A stretch of 19,438 bases of DNA from Ruminococcaceae bacterium UBA2719 (GTDB taxonomy: Bacteria > Bacillota > Clostridia > Oscillospirales > Acutalibacteraceae): the NCBI GenBank assembly GCA_002353935.1, contig DEKP01000020.1:1840-21277 (forward strand), written 5' to 3'. Shown here in pieces: positions 6,168 through 15,034 of the stretch. How positions within the stretch are numbered: position 1 is the stretch's first letter; each line of letters starts with the position of its first letter. Position numbers and translations under genes: made by a program. Below the pieces are notes generated by a model. The model searched no databases. It had not been told where the DNA came from and saw only the letters and a program-made list of their open reading frames with translations.

Positions 6168-7235
6168 ATGGATTACCAAAATGATTTTGAAATGGATTTT
6201 GAAGACAGAATTATGGATACGTCCGAAATCCCTTCTGATGTTATAGACAGCGATAATCCCTTACGCCCCAAAAGCTTAGATGAATATATCGGTCAGGAAA
6301 AAGCAAAAGAAAATTTGAGTGTGTTTATAGAAGCTGCGAAAAAGCGCAAAGAATCCTTGGATCATGTACTTTTGTACGGACCTCCGGGACTGGGAAAAAC
6401 AACTTTGGCGGGAATTATAGCGAATGAGATGGGCGTTAATATAAAAATCACGTCCGGCCCCGCTATTGAAAAACCGGGAGATTTGGCGGCGCTTCTTACA
6501 AACCTTAATCCGGGAGACGTATTGTTTATTGACGAAATTCATCGGCTGTCTCGCCAGGTAGAAGAGATTTTATATCCATCAATGGAAGATTTTGCCATTG
6601 ATATTATTACAGGCAAGGGCCAGATGGCGGCGTCTTATCATTTGCCACTTCCTAAATTTACGCTTGTAGGAGCTACTACCAGAGCAGGGCAGCTTACTGC
6701 ACCTCTTAGAGATCGTTTTGGCGTAGTGTTACGGCTTGAAATGTATACTCCCGAAGAGTTGTCTTTGATAATTAAGCGTAGCGCAGGGATATTGAACATA
6801 GGAATCGATGATAAGGGAGCGCTTGAGCTTGCTTCAAGATCGCGTGGCACGCCGCGTATAGCTAACAGACTGTTAAAACGCGTGCGTGATTTCAGCGAGA
6901 TTATTGGAGACGGCGTTATTACGCTGAATGTTGCCAGAACTGCACTGGATCGTCTTGAAATTGATGAGCTGGGTCTTGATCAAAACGACCGACGAATGTT
7001 GCAGGCTATGATAAAATATTATCGCGGAGGTCCGGTAGGTCTTGAAACCCTAGCCGCAGCAATAGGAGAGGAAGCAGTCACTATTGAAGATGTTTATGAG
7101 CCGTATTTGATGCAGATTGGATTTTTATCCCGTACTCCACGCGGAAGATGCGTTACTGCGGCAGCATATTTACATTTAGGATATGAGGTTCCGTCTAATA
7201 CGGCAGCTGCACAGGGCAGCTTGTTTAGCGACTAA
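6168..7235 (+). CDS. ruvB: Holliday junction branch-migration ATPase RuvB
   Basis: RuvB is the AAA+ hexameric motor that pumps DNA through the RuvA-bound junction. Visible motifs are RPKSLDEYIGQ (33-43), Walker A GPPGLGKT (71-78), Walker B LFIDEIHR (119-126), sensor 1 GATTRAG (168-174), the arginine finger in LRDRFG (R181), sensor 2 RGTPRIANRLL (226-236) and the C-terminal winged helix ending EPYLMQIGFLSRTPRGR (311-327). The 355-residue length includes an acidic N-terminal extension of about 25 residues before the conserved core. The SD is AAAGGAT. It completes ruvCAB; all three genes are contiguous, as is common in Clostridia. Confidence 0.98.
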   Translation: MDYQNDFEMDFEDRIMDTSEIPSDVIDSDNPLRPKSLDEYIGQEKAKENLSVFIEAAKKRKESLDHVLLYGPPGLGKTTLAGIIANEMGVNIKITSGPAIEKPGDLAALLTNLNPGDVLFIDEIHRLSRQVEEILYPSMEDFAIDIITGKGQMAASYHLPLPKFTLVGATTRAGQLTAPLRDRFGVVLRLEMYTPEELSLIIKRSAGILNIGIDDKGALELASRSRGTPRIANRLLKRVRDFSEIIGDGVITLNVARTALDRLEIDELGLDQNDRRMLQAMIKYYRGGPVGLETLAAAIGEEAVTIEDVYEPYLMQIGFLSRTPRGRCVTAAAYLHLGYEVPSNTAAAQGSLFSD

Positions 7236-7263
7236 AATTTATACATATTTGGAGGAATAAATA

Positions 7264-8613
7264 ATGGGCAGATTGTTTGGTACTGATGGTGCCAGAGGTA
7301 TTGCTAATATAGATCTTACCCCTGAGCTTGCTATGAATATCGGCAAAGCAGCGGCTATGGTTCTGATAAGCGACGAGGTTGAACATCCTACTATACTTAT
7401 AGGAAAAGATACCCGCCTTTCCGGAGATATGCTGGAAGGCGCGCTTATAGCCGGGCTGTGTTCAGTCGGCGCAAATGTTAAACTTTTAGGTGTTGTGCCT
7501 ACTCCGGCGGTAGCTTTTTTGGTAGGTAAATATTCAGCCGATGCTGGTATAATGATTTCTGCGTCACACAATCCTTTTGAATTTAACGGAATAAAGATTT
7601 TTTCCAGTGAGGGATATAAACTTCCCGATGAGCTGGAAGAAAGTATAGAAAACATAGTTATAGACCATTCAAAGCCTTATTCTGATGCAAAACCTGAAAA
7701 TATCGGAACAGTAGAAATTATTGCTACAGCCGCAGATGATTATATCGATCATGTGGTGTCTTCGATAGATTATAGGCTAGACGGAATGAACATTGCGCTT
7801 GATTGTTCAAACGGCTCATCCTCTCCGACAGCAGAAAAATTGTTTTCAAGACTGGGAGCTAATGTTCATGTTCTTCACGATAAGCCAAACGGAGAAAATA
7901 TAAACGACAATTGCGGTTCTACACATATGGAAGGATTGATGGAATATGTAAAGTCTCACAATCTTGATGCAGGACTTGCGTTTGATGGCGATGCCGATCG
8001 CTGCTTGGCTGTTGACGACAAGGGGAATTTAGTTGACGGCGATTTTATAATCGCTATTTGTGCGGCAGATCTTAAGAGCCGTAAAAAGCTAAAAAAAGAT
8101 ACGGTTGTCGGTACAGTTATGACTAATATGGGATTTAATAAATTCTGTGAAGTGAATAAGATGCACTTTGTATCGACTGCTGTTGGTGACAGATATGTGC
8201 TTGAAACTATGCTTAGAGAGGGCTACAATCTTGGAGGAGAACAGAGCGGTCACGTTATTTTTCTGGATTTTGCCACTACAGGTGACGGTCAGTTGACAGG
8301 AGCTCATTTGTTGAGCTTGATTAACAGAAGAAAAGCTAAACTTTCATCAATAGCAACTTTAATGCAACGTTATCCGCAAGTTTTGATAAATGTAAAAATA
8401 ACCAACGAAGGCAAAGTTCGTTTTTATACAGATAAAGAAATAAAAGCTATTATAAAAAATGTTACCGAGACCTTGGGTAATCGCGGAAGAGTTTTGGTCA
8501 GAGTATCTGGAACAGAACCGCTTGTGCGTGTTATGATAGAAGGCGAAGACTATATAGAGATTGAGTCATTGGCTCGAAAGATTGCCGACGTTGTTAAAGA
8601 AAGGCTTGGATAA
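7264..8613 (+). CDS. glmM: Phosphoglucosamine mutase GlmM
   Basis: GlmM interconverts glucosamine-6-phosphate and glucosamine-1-phosphate, the step leading to UDP-GlcNAc for peptidoglycan. The start MGRLFGTDGARGIAN is diagnostic for GlmM rather than other phosphohexomutases. The catalytic phosphoserine is S101 in ISASHNP (98-104), the Mg loop is DGDADR (241-246), the sugar loop is GEQSGH (325-330), and the phosphate-binding loop is RVSGTEPLVRVM (413-424). At 449 residues it has the usual four-domain length. The SD is GGAGGA, 29 bases after ruvB. Its stop codon shares one base with the start of the methyltransferase (TAATG), so translation is coupled. Confidence 0.97.
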   Translation: MGRLFGTDGARGIANIDLTPELAMNIGKAAAMVLISDEVEHPTILIGKDTRLSGDMLEGALIAGLCSVGANVKLLGVVPTPAVAFLVGKYSADAGIMISASHNPFEFNGIKIFSSEGYKLPDELEESIENIVIDHSKPYSDAKPENIGTVEIIATAADDYIDHVVSSIDYRLDGMNIALDCSNGSSSPTAEKLFSRLGANVHVLHDKPNGENINDNCGSTHMEGLMEYVKSHNLDAGLAFDGDADRCLAVDDKGNLVDGDFIIAICAADLKSRKKLKKDTVVGTVMTNMGFNKFCEVNKMHFVSTAVGDRYVLETMLREGYNLGGEQSGHVIFLDFATTGDGQLTGAHLLSLINRRKAKLSSIATLMQRYPQVLINVKITNEGKVRFYTDKEIKAIIKNVTETLGNRGRVLVRVSGTEPLVRVMIEGEDYIEIESLARKIADVVKERLG

Positions 8614-9476
8614 TGCGTACATCAAATCTTTGGAAAGACTATGAGTTGATTGACGCATCTCAGGGAGAAAGACTGGAGCGTTGGAAAGACATCATTTTGA
8701 TCCGCCCTGATCCGCAGGTTATTTGGAATACTAAACGTAAAAATCCGTTGTGGCACAACGCTCATGCGCGCTATGTTAGATCAAATTCAGGCGGCGGTTC
8801 GTGGCAGATATATAAAAAAATTCCTGATTCTTGGCGGATTCATTACCGTGATTTAACATTTAATGTTAAGCCAATGGGCTTTAAGCATACCGGAGTTTTC
8901 CCTGAACAGGCGGTAAACTGGGACTATGCTTTTGATAAAATTAAATCAAGCAGCAGACAGTTAAGTGTCCTTAATTTGTTTGGATATACCGGTTGTGCTA
9001 CGGATATGTGTCTATATGCAGGAGCTCGGGTGTGTCATGTCGACGCATCAAAAGGAATGGTTCAGTGGGCTAAGGAAAACGCTCATTCATGTGATGTCTC
9101 TGATAAACCGGTCAGATGGATAGTTGACGATTGCGTCAAGTTTGTTAACAGAGAAATACGCCGAGGAAATTTTTATGACGGAATAATACTTGATCCACCG
9201 TCCTATGGACGCGGACCGTCGGGTGAGATATGGAAGCTTGAAGATCAGCTGTATCCTTTTATAGAATTATGTTCAAAATTATTGCACAAAGACTCGTGTT
9301 TTGTCATTTTGAATTCTTACACAGGCGGAATATCACCTTCAGTGATGAAATATATTTTGGAGTCTGTTATTGTGCCAAAGTTAGGCGGAAAGGTAATGTC
9401 CGATGAAATAGGGCTTTTGGTCAGCGACAGCGGTTTGATACTTCCTTGCGGTTCAACCGCAATATGGGAAAAATAG
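8613..9476 (+). CDS. SAM-dependent methyltransferase, RlmI/YwbD-like (no PUA domain)
   Basis: The Rossmann-fold methyltransferase core is clear: motif I VLNLFGYTGCAT (119-130), the acidic end of strand 2 VDAS (143-146), the acidic DD (172-173) and motif IV DPPSYGRGP (194-202), the last typical of RNA base methyltransferases. The preceding LTFNVKPMGFKHTGVFPEQ (81-99) matches the substrate-side domain of the PF10672/RlmI type enzymes that methylate 23S rRNA cytosine. The 287-residue protein lacks the N-terminal PUA domain of true RlmI (about 396 residues), so an rRNA target is likely but unproven. It starts on the last base of the glmM stop and is 25 bases from ecfA1. Confidence 0.85.
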   Translation: MRTSNLWKDYELIDASQGERLERWKDIILIRPDPQVIWNTKRKNPLWHNAHARYVRSNSGGGSWQIYKKIPDSWRIHYRDLTFNVKPMGFKHTGVFPEQAVNWDYAFDKIKSSSRQLSVLNLFGYTGCATDMCLYAGARVCHVDASKGMVQWAKENAHSCDVSDKPVRWIVDDCVKFVNREIRRGNFYDGIILDPPSYGRGPSGEIWKLEDQLYPFIELCSKLLHKDSCFVILNSYTGGISPSVMKYILESVIVPKLGGKVMSDEIGLLVSDSGLILPCGSTAIWEK

Positions 9477-9501
9477 TTTTATTAGTTTTTGGAGATTTTT
9501 A

Positions 9502-10350
9502 ATGGAGTTTATTACTGCACAAAATATTTCATTTAAATATGAAACAGAAGAAAACACAAGTGAAATATCAAAAAATGTGCTTGATAATATATCGTTTTCG
9601 ATAAAGAAAGGCGAGTTTGTAGCTATTGTCGGGCACAACGGTTCCGGCAAAAGTACAATAGCAAAGCATTTAAACGCTATGCTTGTGCCGTCTTTGGGCA
9701 AGGTTTATGTAGACGGCATGGATACTTCTGATGAAGATATGACAAGTTTAATACGGCGAAAGGTAGGTCTGGTTTTGCAAAATCCGGACAATCAGCTTGT
9801 TGCCAGTATTGTGGAAGAGGATGTAGCGTTTGGTCCTGAAAATTTGGGAATAGATCCTAAAGAAATCAGAAAAAGAGTAGATGAAGCGTTGAAGGCTGTA
9901 GATATGTATGAATATCGACTTCACGCTCCGTTTAAATTATCCGGAGGTCAAAAACAGCGTGTTGCTATTGCCGGAATTATCGCTATTGAGCCTGATTGTA
10001 TTGTACTTGACGAGCCTACTGCTATGCTTGATCCGAAGGGCAGAAAAGAGGTTTTGGATACAATTATTCGTTTAAACAGGGAAAAGGGTATTACCGTGGT
10101 AATGGTTACCCATTTTATGGAAGAAGCTGTTTTAGCGGACAAGGTATATGTTATCGATAACGGCAAGCTTCTTACAAGCGGGACGCCGTATGATGTTTTT
10201 TCTCAGGTGGAGCTTTTAAAAAGACACCGTCTCGATGTACCCCAGGCAACAGAAATTTGCTATCAGCTTCGTGCCCGCGGGGTAGATATTTCAAAGCTGC
10301 CTTTGACTGACGACGAATGTGTGAAGCTTTTGTTGGAGGTGTTTAGATGA
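9502..10350 (+). CDS. ecfA1: Energy-coupling factor transporter ATPase EcfA1
   Basis: This is one of two ATPases of the group II ECF transporter module, which is shared by several vitamin-binding S components. ABC motifs are Walker A GHNGSGKS (44-51), Q-loop VLQNPDNQ (91-98), signature LSGGQKQR (146-153), Walker B IVLDEPTA (167-174) and switch histidine H204 (VTHFMEE). The QNPDNQLV form of the Q-loop marks EcfA/CbiO proteins. The 282-residue length is typical. The SD is GGAG. Its last four bases (ATGA) are the start of ecfA2, the usual heterodimer pairing. Confidence 0.95.
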   Translation: MEFITAQNISFKYETEENTSEISKNVLDNISFSIKKGEFVAIVGHNGSGKSTIAKHLNAMLVPSLGKVYVDGMDTSDEDMTSLIRRKVGLVLQNPDNQLVASIVEEDVAFGPENLGIDPKEIRKRVDEALKAVDMYEYRLHAPFKLSGGQKQRVAIAGIIAIEPDCIVLDEPTAMLDPKGRKEVLDTIIRLNREKGITVVMVTHFMEEAVLADKVYVIDNGKLLTSGTPYDVFSQVELLKRHRLDVPQATEICYQLRARGVDISKLPLTDDECVKLLLEVFR

Positions 10351-11210
10351 ATGTTTTATCTGTAGAACACCTGACCTACACCTATTCTGTTGGTACACCG
10401 TTTGAACATATAGCGGTTGAAGATGTTTCTTTTGATATTGAAAAAGGTGATTTTATTGGTATAATAGGCCACACTGGTTCGGGAAAATCTACCTTACTGC
10501 AAATGCTAAACGGACTTTTAAAACCCACAAAAGGAATTGTAAAATTATATGATAATGATATTTGGGAGAAGCCTAAAGAAATCAGAAAAATAAGGTTTAA
10601 TATAGGTCTTGTTTTTCAATATCCAGAATATCAGCTTTTTGAAGAAACTGTATATAAAGATATTGCCTTTGGTCCAACAAATATGGGGCTTAGCGAAGAC
10701 AAAATAAAAGAAAGCGTTATCAACGCTGCAAAATTTGTCAGTTTGCCTCTTGAATATATGGATAAATCTCCGTTTGACTTATCCGGCGGAGAAAAGCGAA
10801 GAGCGGCGATTGCCGGAGTTGTAGCTATGGATCCCGATATCCTTATATTAGACGAGCCTACTGCGGGTCTTGATCCTATCGGCAGAGATGTGCTTTTATC
10901 TCAAATTTGTTCTTATCACAAGCAGCGCGGCAATACGGTGATTTTGGTATCGCACAGCATGGAGGATGTGGCGAGAGTTTGTGATAAGGTTCTTGTTATG
11001 AACAAATCTAAGATGATTATGTTCGATACGACAAAGAAGGTTTTTTCCCGCGAAGACGAGCTTAACTCTATAGGACTAAGAGTGCCTCAGGTAACACATA
11101 TAACTGATAAATTGATAGATAATGGAATAAAGCTAGATAAGGGTATTTTAACTGTAGAAGAAGCAGTTGAACAAATAACAGAGCGCTTGAAAAAGGAGGG
11201 GAAACTATGA
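10347..11210 (+). CDS. ecfA2: Energy-coupling factor transporter ATPase EcfA2
   Basis: The partner of EcfA1 in the ATPase heterodimer. It shows Walker A GHTGSGKS (41-48), Q-loop FQYPEYQLFEE (90-100), signature LSGGEKRR (145-152), Walker B ILDEPTAGLDP (167-177) and switch histidine H203 (VSHSMED). YPEYQLFEETV and SGGEKRR are the forms characteristic of EcfA2 rather than EcfA1. It has 287 residues, with a C-terminal extension after the core as in the family. It begins inside the ecfA1 stop (ATGA) after the SD TTGGAGG, and its own stop overlaps ecfT the same way. Confidence 0.95.
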   Translation: MNVLSVEHLTYTYSVGTPFEHIAVEDVSFDIEKGDFIGIIGHTGSGKSTLLQMLNGLLKPTKGIVKLYDNDIWEKPKEIRKIRFNIGLVFQYPEYQLFEETVYKDIAFGPTNMGLSEDKIKESVINAAKFVSLPLEYMDKSPFDLSGGEKRRAAIAGVVAMDPDILILDEPTAGLDPIGRDVLLSQICSYHKQRGNTVILVSHSMEDVARVCDKVLVMNKSKMIMFDTTKKVFSREDELNSIGLRVPQVTHITDKLIDNGIKLDKGILTVEEAVEQITERLKKEGKL

Positions 11211-12013
11211 GAGATGTAACCCTCGGCCAGTTTTTTCCTTCTAAAAGCATTATTCACAGAGTTGACCCTCGTGTAAAAATATTGCTGCTGATAACTTTTA
11301 TAACTTTGATTTTTTGTACTTTTAATTATTTTTCATTAGCACTGGTTGTACTTGCGGTGATAAGTATAATGCTTTTGAGCAGAGTTCCTATAAAAATGTA
11401 TTTAAAAAGCTTAAAGGTTATAATTATTGTGGTGCTGATTACTTCCGCTATAAATTTGTTTTCTTATCCATCAGATCCTGTTTTTCAGTGGTGGGTAATT
11501 AAGATCAGTGTTGAAGGTATTAATAACGCTGTTTTTGTAGCCGTACGTATTATTTCTTTAATTTTAATAAGCAGTGTTTTGACCTTTACAACTTCACCTA
11601 CTGATTTGACCGACGCACTTGAAAGACTGATGAAGCCGCTTAAGGTGTTTCATGTAAAAGTCCATGAAATAGCTATGATGATGACGATTGCTCTGCGTTT
11701 TGTGCCGACGCTTCTTGAAGAAACCGATAAGATTATGGCGGCGCAAAAATCAAGAGGAGCAGATATGGAAAGCGGCAATTTAATAACGAGGATAAAGGCG
11801 TTGATACCGGTTTTGGTTCCGCTGTTTGTGTCGGCATTCAGGCGAGCTTATGATTTGGCGGTAGCTATGGAATGTAGATGCTATCAAGGCGGATCCGGCA
11901 GAACAAGAATGAAACAGTTAAGAATTTCTAAACGGGATGTATTTAGTATTATCACGGTATGCCTGATAATCGTTGGAGTAGTTTTATGCAATCTTCTACC
12001 GCACATCAGATGA
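11207..12013 (+). CDS. ecfT: Energy-coupling factor transporter transmembrane protein EcfT
   Basis: EcfT is the membrane scaffold that couples EcfA1A2 ATP hydrolysis to toppling of the S component. The N-terminus GQFFPSKSIIHRVDPRVKI (7-25) is diagnostic. Hydrophobic helices span about 25-55, 70-86, 107-128 and 245-262. Two coupling motifs follow: SRGAD (182-186) and MECRCYQGG (221-229), the second having Cys-Arg-Cys where many members have Ala-Arg-Gly. At 268 residues it is full length. No S component gene lies in the window, as expected for group II modules serving dispersed S proteins. The SD is AAAGGAGGGG. Its 3' end overlaps truA. Confidence 0.94.
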   Translation: MRDVTLGQFFPSKSIIHRVDPRVKILLLITFITLIFCTFNYFSLALVVLAVISIMLLSRVPIKMYLKSLKVIIIVVLITSAINLFSYPSDPVFQWWVIKISVEGINNAVFVAVRIISLILISSVLTFTTSPTDLTDALERLMKPLKVFHVKVHEIAMMMTIALRFVPTLLEETDKIMAAQKSRGADMESGNLITRIKALIPVLVPLFVSAFRRAYDLAVAMECRCYQGGSGRTRMKQLRISKRDVFSIITVCLIIVGVVLCNLLPHIR

Positions 12014-12768
12014 GCTCTTCTGATACAAGGAATTTACTTGTGACAATTTCATATGTAGGTACGTGTTTTCATGGCTGGCAGGTGCAAAAAAACGCTTTGT
12101 CAGTACAAGAGGTGTTTCAGACAGCTTTATACAAAATTATCGGTCAAAAGCCAGATATAAAGGGATGTTCACGTACCGATACAGGCGTACATGCAAATAT
12201 GTATTGCATTTCATTTAAATGTTCTCATCCAATTACAGATGATCATCTAAGGATGGCGCTTAATCGTTATCTGCCCAACAGCATCGCTGTGTATGATGTC
12301 AGAGAGGTAGACGGTGATTTTCACGCCCGATATTCGTGTAAGGGTAAGGAGTATGTGTATAAGGTGCTCAATTCGTCTACACGAGATCCTTTTTTGGAGG
12401 ATTTAGCCTTGCTCTATCGTTATAAAATGGATGAAAATTTATTGAATGAAGCTGCTCAAGCCTTTGTGGGTACTCATGATTTTACTTCGTTTTGTACTAT
12501 GGATAACAGAGAAAAAGGTGATTTAACTCGAACCGTAAAGTACTTTAGGGTAGAGAGAAATGGGAATATAGTTACATTTACAGTAGCGGCAGATGGTTTT
12601 TTATATAATATGGTACGTATTATGGTAGGAACGCTTCTCTCCATTTCTCAGGGTAAATTTAAAGAGAGCAGCATTAAAGATATAATTGATGCAAAAACGC
12701 GTAAAGCTGCCGGACCGACAGCTCCGGCCTGCGGTTTGTATTTAAACAGAGTATTCTATGACATATAA
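11986..12768 (+). CDS. truA: tRNA pseudouridine(38-40) synthase TruA
   Basis: TruA converts uridines 38-40 in the tRNA anticodon arm to pseudouridine. The catalytic Asp is D65 in CSRTDTGVHA (61-70). Other marks are ISYVGTCFHGWQ (21-32), FHARYSCKGKEYVYKV (112-127), RDPF (133-136), FVGTHDFTSFC (160-170) and FLYNMVRIMVGTLL (205-218). I chose the ATG at 11986 because GGAG (11975-11978) is well spaced from it. This makes a 28-base overlap with ecfT. The ATG at 12010, overlapping the ecfT stop as ATGA, is possible but has no SD; the frame is also open to 11959. Placement right after ecfT is the classical Firmicutes order, though without the usual ribosomal protein genes. Confidence 0.95.
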   Translation: MQSSTAHQMSSSDTRNLLVTISYVGTCFHGWQVQKNALSVQEVFQTALYKIIGQKPDIKGCSRTDTGVHANMYCISFKCSHPITDDHLRMALNRYLPNSIAVYDVREVDGDFHARYSCKGKEYVYKVLNSSTRDPFLEDLALLYRYKMDENLLNEAAQAFVGTHDFTSFCTMDNREKGDLTRTVKYFRVERNGNIVTFTVAADGFLYNMVRIMVGTLLSISQGKFKESSIKDIIDAKTRKAAGPTAPACGLYLNRVFYDI

Positions 12769-12791
12769 CAGGGATTTATATAGGTGAAATA

Positions 12792-14309
12792 ATGAAGAAA
12801 AAGGGTAAAAGATATTCAGACGATAATTATAATGAAAGCTACGCTATACGCAACGGCGAAAAAAATAACAAATCGGATCTTGATATTGATAATTACAATG
12901 CATCGAATGATAGAGCTTATGATCGCGCTGTAAAATATAATATAGATGAATTTGATAGTTCACCAAACAGCTCTGGCAAAACTGATAAATCTTTAGATGA
13001 TATTTCTCGAAAAGAAAAATTCAAAAAAGAAAAAAGTAAAAAAAGGGAAGAGGCTTTATTAAAGAAAAACCTGAAAAAGCGCCAAAAAAGAGCAAAAAGA
13101 TCTAAAAGAGAAGTCCTTTCATATGAAGATATGCCGTTGTCTGAGCGTGAAGAAAACAAAAAAGCTTCAAGGGTAGCACTGAATAAACGCAGGATCATTG
13201 CAGTCATTTTAATAGTTGTGCTGTTAACGGGAGCGGTATTCTTTTTTGCAAATCGCGATAATATTAATTTTAACAGTATAAAGAATTTTGTTTCTTATTC
13301 AATATTAAATAAGGACAAAGAAGAGTCTTTTCCTATAAATATACAGGGGACCTCAGTTTCTGACGGTAATTTTACCCGTATGGGAAGAAATTTATGCTAT
13401 TCATCAAGCGTTAGTTTTAATACGGTGAACGATTACGGTAAAATTATTTGTTCTTCACAAATAAGCTATTCCAATCCTGTTTTGGTAACTGATTCTAATT
13501 TGTGTTTAATATATAATTTAGGCGGCAAAGGATTTGAAATAAATTCTCTTGATAAAAACGTATTTACTTCGACCGCTGAAAACAATATTTTAGTTGCAGA
13601 TATAGTAGATAACGGCACTTACGCTCTTGTAACACAGTGCGACGGATATTTATCTAAGCTTTATGTATATAATAATAAAAATGAACAGATTTTTGCTTAT
13701 TCATTTGCGGATTATTATATTACCAGTGTTTCCTTAAACTCCAAGGGGACATTCGCAGTTCTCTGCGGAGTATCAGCTGTTGAGGGCGGAAAAATTTCTT
13801 GTGTTTATGCACTTGATTTTACTCAAAAAGATCCTATTGTATTTGAAGAATTTAAAGGCAATATTTTGTATCATATTGAATATTTGAATGATGCTTATGC
13901 CTGTGTAATAGGAAATACGGCTTCTTACGGGATGAAGGTTAAGTCCGGAGAATTTACAGAATGTGATTACGAAGGGAAAACTTTGACGTCGTATTTTGTT
14001 AATCAAGAAACAGATACATATACTATATCTTTATCGCGTTCAACAGACGGAAGAAATTGCGATATGCTGACTTTCACAACAAACGGCAAGCTTTCAAAAA
14101 CGATTAATACAGATTTACAGATATCTTCTCTTTCTACCTATAAAGACAAAATTGCCGCATTGTCGCAAGGTTCAATTTATCTTTATGATGATGATTCTCG
14201 GCTGCTTTCTACTACAGATGCCGGTTTGGATCCTCATGCGATTGTGTTGTATTCAAAAAACGATGCGTATGTTTTGGGAGTCAGTGAAATATTGAGAGTA
14301 GATTTGTGA
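12792..14309 (+). CDS. DUF5711-type single-pass membrane protein
   Basis: This 505-residue protein has a long, highly charged cytosolic N-terminus: acidic/Asn-rich in 1-70, then strongly basic with Lys/Arg clusters in 72-107. One membrane helix follows (RRIIAVILIVVLLTGAVFFF, 133-152). A large extracytoplasmic part (about 155-505) is made of repeated short beta strands, resembling a propeller of YVYNNKNEQI / YLYDDDSRLL type blades. This layout fits the DUF5711 family, common in Clostridia next to cvpA; the function is unknown. No catalytic motif is visible. It starts 23 bases after truA and lies 7 bases before the CvpA gene. A role in envelope or cell-surface maintenance is inferred only from location and neighbours. 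Confidence 0.75.
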   Translation: MKKKGKRYSDDNYNESYAIRNGEKNNKSDLDIDNYNASNDRAYDRAVKYNIDEFDSSPNSSGKTDKSLDDISRKEKFKKEKSKKREEALLKKNLKKRQKRAKRSKREVLSYEDMPLSEREENKKASRVALNKRRIIAVILIVVLLTGAVFFFANRDNINFNSIKNFVSYSILNKDKEESFPINIQGTSVSDGNFTRMGRNLCYSSSVSFNTVNDYGKIICSSQISYSNPVLVTDSNLCLIYNLGGKGFEINSLDKNVFTSTAENNILVADIVDNGTYALVTQCDGYLSKLYVYNNKNEQIFAYSFADYYITSVSLNSKGTFAVLCGVSAVEGGKISCVYALDFTQKDPIVFEEFKGNILYHIEYLNDAYACVIGNTASYGMKVKSGEFTECDYEGKTLTSYFVNQETDTYTISLSRSTDGRNCDMLTFTTNGKLSKTINTDLQISSLSTYKDKIAALSQGSIYLYDDDSRLLSTTDAGLDPHAIVLYSKNDAYVLGVSEILRVDL

Positions 14310-14316
14310 GGAAGAT

Positions 14317-15030
14317 ATGATATATGATATAATTCTTATAGTTATATTTCTGATATCTATTATACTTGGATGCAGACGCGGAGCTGCCAAAACTTTGATT
14401 AATATTGTTTTTGCATTTTTGTCATATACTGCTGCAATATTTTTATCTGATTATTTATCTAATTTAATATATAATAATTATATTAAAGAAAAGGTTGTTT
14501 CTTCTGCGTCTTCGTTTGTGTCACAGTTAGGGATATCGTCTGCTTCTCAAAATATATCTGATGCGGTCAGCAATTTACCGATTACTATAAAAGCGGCGTT
14601 TGCTTTTACAAATAACGATTTGTCACAAACAGTATTAGATGCCGTTAAAGAAGCGCCTCAAAAAGCTCTTCAATCGGTAGAGAGCGCAATCGCTCCGATA
14701 GTAACAGCGTTTTTGAGCTTTTTGCTTTCGATCTTGCTGTTTATAATAATATCGTTTTTATTGCGCTTTTTAATTATGCGTCCGCTTCTTAAAATTTTTA
14801 AATTACCTATCCTTAAGCAGGTTAATATAGCATTAGGCGGGATATTGGGTGCCGGCGAAGCGGTATTAATAGTAAGTTTTTTAGCTTATCTTATAAAGAT
14901 TTTAATACCGTATATCGGAGAAAAATCTTTTGTGCTTTCAGAGTCAACAATTTACAATTCATACATATTTTACTACTTTTATAGTGGTAATATATTTTCA
15001 GAAATTACATCTTTTATTTTGGGGAAATGA
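14317..15030 (+). CDS. CvpA family membrane protein
   Basis: The 237-residue protein has the CvpA layout: an N-terminal helix pair (about 2-18 and 26-44) joined by the GCRRGAAKTL turn (18-27), a central Ser/Ala-rich soluble segment (about 60-125), and two further helices (125-152, 172-197). The segment MRPLLKIFKLPILKQVNIALGG (154-175) with the downstream GILGAGEAVL (175-184) matches the conserved Asn-Gly-Gly region of the family. CvpA proteins are linked to colicin V production, envelope stress tolerance and biofilm traits; the biochemical role is unknown. The SD GAGGAAG overlaps the stop of the DUF5711 gene, and pgsA starts 4 bases after its end, so the three are probably co-translated. Confidence 0.85.
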   Translation: MIYDIILIVIFLISIILGCRRGAAKTLINIVFAFLSYTAAIFLSDYLSNLIYNNYIKEKVVSSASSFVSQLGISSASQNISDAVSNLPITIKAAFAFTNNDLSQTVLDAVKEAPQKALQSVESAIAPIVTAFLSFLLSILLFIIISFLLRFLIMRPLLKIFKLPILKQVNIALGGILGAGEAVLIVSFLAYLIKILIPYIGEKSFVLSESTIYNSYIFYYFYSGNIFSEITSFILGK

Positions 15031-15034
15031 GAAA

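Noticed and set aside
7239..7655. 138-codon minus-strand ORF over the glmM start
   Set aside because: Serine/proline-rich shadow of the glmM reading frame, with no SD and no recognisable domain; glmM itself is unmistakable.
12917..13207. 96-codon minus-strand ORF opposite the DUF5711 N-terminus
   Set aside because: Phe/Leu/Ser-rich shadow of the Lys/Glu-rich coding strand; no SD or domain.
14930..15034. Extended start of pgsA at 14930
   Set aside because: The added 35 residues come from the overlapping 3' end of cvpA, have no SD and resemble no PgsA N-terminus.
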